Shown here: positions 60,893 through 64,000 of the stretch, one piece after another | Position numbering within the stretch: position 1 is the stretch's first letter | Layout: each line of letters starts with the position of its first letter | Assembly (NCBI GenBank): GCA_002721895.1 | Contig: PBLV01000063.1 | Coordinates: forward strand, 143,717-207,716 | Length of the DNA: 64,000 nucleotides | Direction of reading: 5' to 3' | DNA from: Verrucomicrobiales bacterium | GTDB taxonomy: Bacteria > Verrucomicrobiota > Verrucomicrobiae > Limisphaerales > UBA1100 | Notes under the pieces: model-generated | The model's database searches: none | What the model saw: the letters and a program-made list of their open reading frames with translations, nothing else | Told to the model about the DNA's origin: nothing | Position numbers and translations under genes: made by a program

Positions 60893-60921
60893 TTGACTTT
60901 CTCGGCTTCCTGTGCTATTGT
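60893..60921 (+). promoter_or_regulatory. Leaderless promoter 4
   Basis: TTGACT (60893-60898), 17 bp, TATTGT (60916-60921), 6 nt (ATAGGT), ATG 60928. Confidence 0.7.
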
Positions 60922-60927
60922 ATAGGT

Positions 60928-61107
60928 ATGATTAAGATTGAAAAAGACGATATCGTTCTCGACCGTTTCGGCGGTTTGTTTGTTGTGCTTGGCACAATCC
61001 AAGGCGGAGAGCTTGCAGAAGTTCGCCGCTGGGGAAGTTCCCAAATCTTTCACCTTGTCGTTGGCGACTTCGGCGACTCTCGTGGGCTTCGTAAAGTCGT
61101 GCAATAA
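60928..61107 (+). CDS. Hypothetical 59-aa protein
   Basis: MIKIEKDDIVLDRFGGLFVVLGTI... a small beta-rich protein (LFVVLGTI, IFHLVVGDFG). Reads like a small SH3-like barrel (G-x-L-x-x-V...); the shared MIKIEKD start comes from the promoter-start block. Confidence 0.6.
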   Translation: MIKIEKDDIVLDRFGGLFVVLGTIQGGELAEVRRWGSSQIFHLVVGDFGDSRGLRKVVQ

Positions 61108-61144
61108 GGCACAAAAAAAAGTAGAATAATGCAAAAGAAAAAGC

Positions 61145-61173
61145 TTGCAATTATCGCAAAACTGGTTTAGTAT
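61145..61173 (+). promoter_or_regulatory. Leaderless promoter 5
   Basis: TTGCAA (61145-61150), 17 bp, TAGTAT (61168-61173), 6 nt (ACAGGT), ATG 61180. Confidence 0.65.
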
Positions 61174-61179
61174 ACAGGT

Positions 61180-61458
61180 ATGATTAAGATAAAAAAAGAC
61201 TTCTGGACTCAAAAAGATGTCCCTGTGATTCACTTTCGCCAAGCGAAAATCGAAATGACTTTTGCTGACGGCAAAAAGGTTGGGACGATTAAAACGCTCG
61301 ACTTTCAAGAAGATGCACCGACTAAGGCTCAATGGTTGGAAAGTGTACAAAATCAATTTGATGGAGTGGTTGACATTACCTTCCAAGATTGGGGAGTTCA
61401 GTCTTGCAATGCTCCAGAAGGACATCCAGCCTGGAAGTTGCTTGAAAAAAACGCTTGA
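61180..61458 (+). CDS. Hypothetical 92-aa protein
   Basis: MIKIKKDFWTQKDVPVIHFRQ then IEMTFADGKKVGTIKTLDF and WLESVQNQFDGVVDITF; alternating strands and a helix. No family recognised. Confidence 0.65.
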   Translation: MIKIKKDFWTQKDVPVIHFRQAKIEMTFADGKKVGTIKTLDFQEDAPTKAQWLESVQNQFDGVVDITFQDWGVQSCNAPEGHPAWKLLEKNA

Positions 61459-61483
61459 CAAAAACGCAAAAATCTGACAAAAT
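61455..61483 (+). promoter_or_regulatory. Leaderless promoter 6
   Basis: TTGACA (61455-61460), 17 bp, CAAAAT (61478-61483), 6 nt (AAAAGC), ATG 61490. The -35 overlaps the stop of the previous gene. Confidence 0.65.
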
Positions 61484-61489
61484 AAAAGC

Positions 61490-61660
61490 ATGATTAGAAT
61501 AATTCAAAACCCAAATCTCAAAAACTGGTTTTCTCTCATTAGTGGCGAAACGCTACTTGACCAAATCAAGGGAAAAGCTAACGCATTGAAAATCGCTCGC
61601 AAGCTTGCAAGAGCCGAAGGCAAAATGATTTCCGAAGAGTTTCACGCAAGTAAAAAATAG
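61490..61660 (+). CDS. Hypothetical 56-aa protein (DUF2188-like)
   Basis: LKNWFSLISGETLLDQIKGK followed by ANALKIARKLARAEGK resembles the W-x-V/L...S-x...T-x-x-E-A-x-x-x-A-x-x-L-A pattern of small DUF2188 proteins. Similarity is loose. Confidence 0.55.
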   Translation: MIRIIQNPNLKNWFSLISGETLLDQIKGKANALKIARKLARAEGKMISEEFHASKK

Positions 61661-61662
61661 AA

Positions 61663-61860
61663 ATGTACATTCCACAAACTCCAGCACTAATTGATGCAAA
61701 AATTGCACAAAAGAAAAAAGCCCTTTCCGAGTGGAAGGAAAAACTGAATAAGTCACGCAAACAGTCGCTTCTTGTAGCTAGAGCCTTGCAGGTCAAAACG
61801 CTAGAAGAAGAACTGCAAACACTGCGAACAGTTCGAGCGGTACGGCTCGCAAGGTGCTAA
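61663..61860 (+). CDS. Coiled-coil protein, 65 aa
   Basis: Two nucleotides after the previous stop. TPALIDAKIAQKKKALSEW, then EKLNKSRKQSLL... and KTLEEELQTLRTV; a helical hairpin with basic residues. Stop codon directly adjoins palindromic repeat copy 4. Confidence 0.6.
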   Translation: MYIPQTPALIDAKIAQKKKALSEWKEKLNKSRKQSLLVARALQVKTLEEELQTLRTVRAVRLARC

Positions 61861-61930
61861 TAGTCAACGACTTACGCGCCGGCGGGCCCCCGGCGTTAGC
61901 GTAACTCATTGAAGGCCAAGGAGTTAACGT
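61861..61930. repeat. Palindromic cassette repeat, copy 4
   Basis: ACTTACG (61870) and CGTAACT (61900) around CGCCGG and CCGGCG (61877-61882, 61890-61895), a 6-bp GC stem with loop CGGGCCC. Position 61878 starts a 115-bp block repeated exactly at 62874. Confidence 0.75.
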
Positions 61931-61992
61931 GAGAGAATCGTGCAAAATATTAGTTGAAAGTTAGCCTTGACAAAAGGGCTTTTCTGTGGTAT
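61878..61992 (+). repeat. 115-bp exact direct repeat, first copy
   Basis: Identical to 62874-62988, 996 bp away. It includes the palindrome core, ACGTGAGAGAATCGTGC, TTAGTTGAAAGTTAGCC and the promoter up to the first three bases of the -10. Confidence 0.85.
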
Positions 61993-61995
61993 AGT
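61967..61995 (+). promoter_or_regulatory. Leaderless promoter 7
   Basis: TTGACA (61967-61972), 17 bp, TATAGT (61990-61995), 5 nt (ATGGT), ATG 62001. Confidence 0.7.
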
Positions 61996-62000
61996 ATGGT

Positions 62001-62174
62001 ATGATTAAAAACAAAGATGTAGTAGTAGACCGCCAAGGGCGGATTTTTCAAGTTGTCGATGCAGACTTTCGGACTGACCGACTAGGCAAGCAAATCCTTT
62101 GCCGTCTGTACCGCTCGCAAAAGCGTTTCGCTTTCATGCCTTGGCAGGTAAAAAAGCATCCGTTTTTCTCTTGA
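62001..62174 (+). CDS. Hypothetical 57-aa protein
   Basis: MIKNKDVVVDRQGRIFQVVDADF, then GKQILCRLYRSQKRFAFMPW; basic, beta-rich. Start set by the leaderless promoter. No family recognised. Confidence 0.55.
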   Translation: MIKNKDVVVDRQGRIFQVVDADFRTDRLGKQILCRLYRSQKRFAFMPWQVKKHPFFS

Positions 62175-62192
62175 AAATAATTGAAAAAAAAC

Positions 62193-62221
62193 TTGACTTT
62201 TCCTTAAAAATAGATTAAATT
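62193..62221 (+). promoter_or_regulatory. Leaderless promoter 8
   Basis: TTGACT (62193-62198), 17 bp, TAAATT (62216-62221), 6 nt (GTAGAT), ATG 62228. Confidence 0.7.
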
Positions 62222-62227
62222 GTAGAT

Positions 62228-62527
62228 ATGAAAATTGAAAAAGACCTCTCTCACATTGCCGAAGCAATCGCTTTGGCTAACGCCAACGGAAACAAAGTTT
62301 CCGACCAGTTCGCTGACTTGCTCGCCGACTTACAAAGTCAAAAGCTTGCCGAAGACTTCACGGTTGAACATGGTACGCAACACGCTTCAGATGACGAAGT
62401 GAAAGCCGAGTTCGTTTCTCTCGATGCAGTTGAAAATGACAACGAAGACGACGATTTCGACAATGACGAAAACCTCGTTGACATGAGCCAAATATCTGGC
62501 TCGATGCGTGAAATCTTTGGAGAATAA
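62228..62527 (+). CDS. Small acidic protein, paralogue B
   Basis: 99 aa, paralogue of the protein at 58336 (shared MKIEKD-x-SHIA, ALANAN, EDFTVEHG, QHAS, EFVSLDAVE) with an even more acidic tail (DNEDDDFDNDENLVDM). A third copy has lost its start near 59932. No known family. Confidence 0.75.
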   Translation: MKIEKDLSHIAEAIALANANGNKVSDQFADLLADLQSQKLAEDFTVEHGTQHASDDEVKAEFVSLDAVENDNEDDDFDNDENLVDMSQISGSMREIFGE

Positions 62528-62531
62528 AACC

Positions 62532-62867
62532 ATGAGAAAAGTCACAGAGCAAATCAAGCAAGCCTTTGAGCAAGGCGAATCTAAAAAAGTCGGAAACACC
62601 GAGACAGATGGGACAAGCGTTTTCTTGCACGGGAATGAAATTGTTCGCCGTGACGCAAGCGGTTTGGTCTTTGCTACGCTCGCAGGTTGGAACACTCCAA
62701 CCACGAGAGAAAGAGTCAACGGAATCACAGGAATGGGCTTTCATCAGGTCAACCATCAGGCTTGCCTAAATGGTGAACCGATTGACTCATCCGACTGGTT
62801 CGTCAAGACTGCTCAAGGTGATTCGCAAGCGTTGCCACCACCGCCTAAGTCACTGACTGTCAGCTAG
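62532..62867 (+). CDS. Hypothetical 111-aa protein
   Basis: Start ATG 62532, 4 nt after the preceding stop (the open frame extends to a GTG inside that gene). MRKVTEQIKQAFEQGESKKVGNTETDG-type helix, then EIVRRDASGLVFATLAGWNTPTTRERVNGI, with a Trp-rich core; ends with PPPPKSLTVS. Its stop lies within the left arm of the next palindrome (62866). No family recognised. Confidence 0.6.
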   Translation: MRKVTEQIKQAFEQGESKKVGNTETDGTSVFLHGNEIVRRDASGLVFATLAGWNTPTTRERVNGITGMGFHQVNHQACLNGEPIDSSDWFVKTAQGDSQALPPPPKSLTVS

Positions 62868-62926
62868 TTACGGGCCGGCGGGCCCCCGGCGTTAGCGTAA
62901 CTCATTGAAGGCCAAGGAGTTAACGT
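62866..62926. repeat. Palindromic cassette repeat, copy 5
   Basis: AGTTACG (62866) and CGTAACT (62896) are a perfect pair; copy 4 has ACTTACG with CGTAACT. The change on the left arm keeps pairing, which suggests a conserved hairpin. Followed by TCATTGAAGGCCAAGGAGTTA. Confidence 0.75.
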
Positions 62927-62988
62927 GAGAGAATCGTGCAAAATATTAGTTGAAAGTTAGCCTTGACAAAAGGGCTTTTCTGTGGTAT
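62874..62988 (+). repeat. 115-bp exact direct repeat, second copy
   Basis: Identical to 61878-61992. Recombination between copies would delete or duplicate a 996-bp unit carrying three genes (62001, 62228, 62532). Confidence 0.85.
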
Positions 62989-62991
62989 TGT
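62963..62991 (+). promoter_or_regulatory. Leaderless promoter 9
   Basis: TTGACA (62963-62968), 17 bp, TATTGT (62986-62991), 6 nt (GTAGGT), ATG 62998. Confidence 0.7.
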
Positions 62992-62997
62992 GTAGGT

Positions 62998-63498
62998 ATG
63001 ATTAAGAGAAAAACTAAAGCTTTCGTTTTTGACTTCGACGACACTCTTGCGTTCACCGATGCAAGAGTCCATGTGCTGAGTCCATGCAAAAGTCAAGTAG
63101 TGGCAAGCTTGACTCCTAAACAGTTCAATGATGTAAAATTAAAGGAAGGCGAAAGCTTCGACTTCTCCGACTTCGATAGAGCGAGCTTCATTCGTGACGG
63201 CAAGCCTTCTAAGCTGATTGACTTAGCAAAAGAAGTTTTTTCTGAAGGTCATTCTGTGTTTATCTTAACTGCTCGCAATGATTGCGTTTCCTCTGCAATT
63301 GCTGAATGGCTTACAGACTTTGGAATCGTTGCAAGGGAAGTTCATTGCGTAGGCGAAAAAGGCACGGACATTGCAAAAGCAAAAAGACAAGTCTTGCTTG
63401 CAATCATTGAAAACTTTGACAAGGTTTGGTTTTTCGATGATGATGCTCGAAACATTGAGCTTGCCCAAGAGCTAAACCTTAAAGCTAAGAAAGTGTAA
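62998..63498 (+). CDS. HAD-superfamily phosphatase
   Basis: 166 aa. Motif I FDFDDTL (Asp12, Asp14, Thr16), motif II VFILTARND near residues 94-102 (Thr), a Lys in motif III near the TDIAKAKRQ segment and motif IV WFFDDDARNIE near 142-152. Similar to the phosphatase domain of polynucleotide kinase and to 5'-nucleotidases; substrate unknown. It is the largest gene of the array and the only one with a recognised enzyme fold. Start set by the leaderless promoter. Confidence 0.85.
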   Translation: MIKRKTKAFVFDFDDTLAFTDARVHVLSPCKSQVVASLTPKQFNDVKLKEGESFDFSDFDRASFIRDGKPSKLIDLAKEVFSEGHSVFILTARNDCVSSAIAEWLTDFGIVAREVHCVGEKGTDIAKAKRQVLLAIIENFDKVWFFDDDARNIELAQELNLKAKKV

Positions 63499-63506
63499 AA
63501 ATTACC

Positions 63507-63629
63507 ATGAATAAGACAAAGCTTGCAAAAATAATGAAAGCCAAAGGCAAAAAGAATGTTTTCGCTAAACTGATAGAAATGCAAAAAAAGTTACAAAAAA
63601 GGCTTGACAAAAATCAGAAAAAAGACTAG
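63507..63629 (+). CDS. Basic 40-aa protein
   Basis: MNKTKLAKIMKAKGKKNVFAK, then QKKLQKRLDKNQKKD; a lysine-rich amphipathic helix. Start ATG 63507, 8 nt after the HAD stop. Its last codons contain promoter 10, so the coding and promoter sequences overlap. Confidence 0.5.
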   Translation: MNKTKLAKIMKAKGKKNVFAKLIEMQKKLQKRLDKNQKKD

Positions 63630-63632
63630 TAT
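63604..63632 (+). promoter_or_regulatory. Leaderless promoter 10
   Basis: TTGACA (63604-63609), 17 bp, TAGTAT (63627-63632), 6 nt (AAAGGC), ATG 63639. The -10 includes the TAG stop of the preceding gene. Confidence 0.7.
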
Positions 63633-63638
63633 AAAGGC

Positions 63639-63803
63639 ATGATTAAACAAGAAATCGAAAGACTCGTTTCAGTTTTGCAAGCGTTGACCTTGCAAAAGCT
63701 AGAAGCTCAACGCAATGGAAATCAAAGAGAAGCTTTGCAAATCCAATCGGTGCAAGTTGACATTGACAACAAAATCCAAAGACTAGAAAGGCAACTTTCT
63801 TGA
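63639..63803 (+). CDS. Coiled-coil protein, 54 aa
   Basis: MIKQEIERLVSVLQALTLQK, then a polar turn and VDIDNKIQRLERQLS, a helical hairpin like those at 59975 and 61663. Stop overlaps the next ATG (TGATG). Confidence 0.6.
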   Translation: MIKQEIERLVSVLQALTLQKLEAQRNGNQREALQIQSVQVDIDNKIQRLERQLS

Positions 63804-63883
63804 TGGAAATTGGAATCATCTTACTCGTTACCTTTTGCCTCGCAGGTTTGAGGGAAGCAATAAGCCCAACACTAAAAAGATAA
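63803..63883 (+). CDS. 26-aa membrane peptide
   Basis: MEIGIILLVTFCLAGLREAI, one membrane segment, TGATG-coupled to the coiled-coil gene. Confidence 0.4.
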   Translation: MEIGIILLVTFCLAGLREAISPTLKR

Positions 63884-63895
63884 TAAAATAAACTA

Positions 63896-64000
63896 ATGAG
63901 AGAATATAGAAATCTAATCATCTGCGGAATCTTATACTGCGCAGTCGCCACGCTAATGGTCGCAGGGTTTTACCTTGGTTGCCTTCTCAGCGTCGCAACT
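63896..64000 (+). CDS. Membrane protein, partial at window end
   Basis: ATG 63896 in the context AACTAATGAG opens a frame that continues past the edge. MREYRNLIICGILYCAVATL then MVAGFYLGCLLSV is strongly hydrophobic. Confidence 0.5.
   Translation, partial: MREYRNLIICGILYCAVATLMVAGFYLGCLLSVAT

Noticed and set aside
59181..62926. CRISPR array
   Set aside because: The repeats are 50-70 bp, imperfect, irregularly spaced (140 to 1,200 bp) and separated by genes; no cas genes except a Cas4-like nuclease that sits in a replication operon.
1..64000. tRNA genes, diversity-generating retroelement, integrase
   Set aside because: Reading both strands gave no cloverleaf-like sequence in the gaps, no reverse transcriptase motif (YxDD) beside the giant gene and no recombinase; absence by eye is not proof.

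Overview
The window looks like part of a large tailed double-stranded DNA phage genome (Caudoviricetes). It has a phage replication block, a terminase / prohead protease / HK97-type capsid block, a sigma-like factor, PhoH, a holin-like gene and Hsp20, with tightly packed, often overlapping genes. No rRNA, tRNA, integrase or CRISPR array was seen. The host is not named by any gene. A Tat-exported DUF1501 protein and a sulfotransferase cassette fit a PVC-group host (Planctomycetota/Verrucomicrobiota), probably aquatic; this is inference.

Layout. (1) 1-15.6 kb, plus strand: DnaB-like helicase, TOPRIM primase, RecB/Cas4-like nuclease, Nudix hydrolase, DUF1501 protein, a surface protein with calcium-binding repeats and a VWA-like domain, a ClpP-like protease, a DNA polymerase III alpha split into a degenerate PHP protein and a polymerase protein with a SET protein and a DnaQ-like exonuclease between them, and a ClpC/ClpA-like unfoldase. 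(2) 15.6-30.4 kb, mostly minus strand: capsid, decoration protein, prohead protease/scaffold, terminase, an ERCC4-type nuclease, a beta-helix protein, a sigma-like factor, a zinc-ribbon protein, a membrane/lysis-like set (GAF, EF-hand lipoprotein, holin-like, papain-like protease) and PhoH. (3) 30.4-50.1 kb, minus: one open frame of 6563 codons, a putative giant virion adhesin, followed upstream by a GNAT-like protein. (4) 50.7-56.3 kb, plus: five sulfotransferase domains and three glycosyltransferase domains in seven genes, a glycan sulfation cassette. (5) 56.3-57.9 kb, minus: Hsp20, a C39-like lipoprotein and small unknowns. (6) 58-64 kb, plus: an array of about 22 very small genes in cassettes separated by GC-rich palindromic repeats.

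The region most likely to hold something undescribed is the 58-64 kb array. Nearly every cassette begins with a consensus promoter of the form TTGACA, 17 bp, TANNNT, exactly 6 bp, ATG. This places the predicted transcription start on the start codon, so the mRNAs should be leaderless. The promoter-plus-start block is copied in front of unrelated genes. Structural genes instead use Shine-Dalgarno sites. A second element, GTGTA placed 14-16 nt before ATG, recurs in front of genes across the rest of the window; the phage-encoded sigma-like factor is a natural candidate to recognise it.
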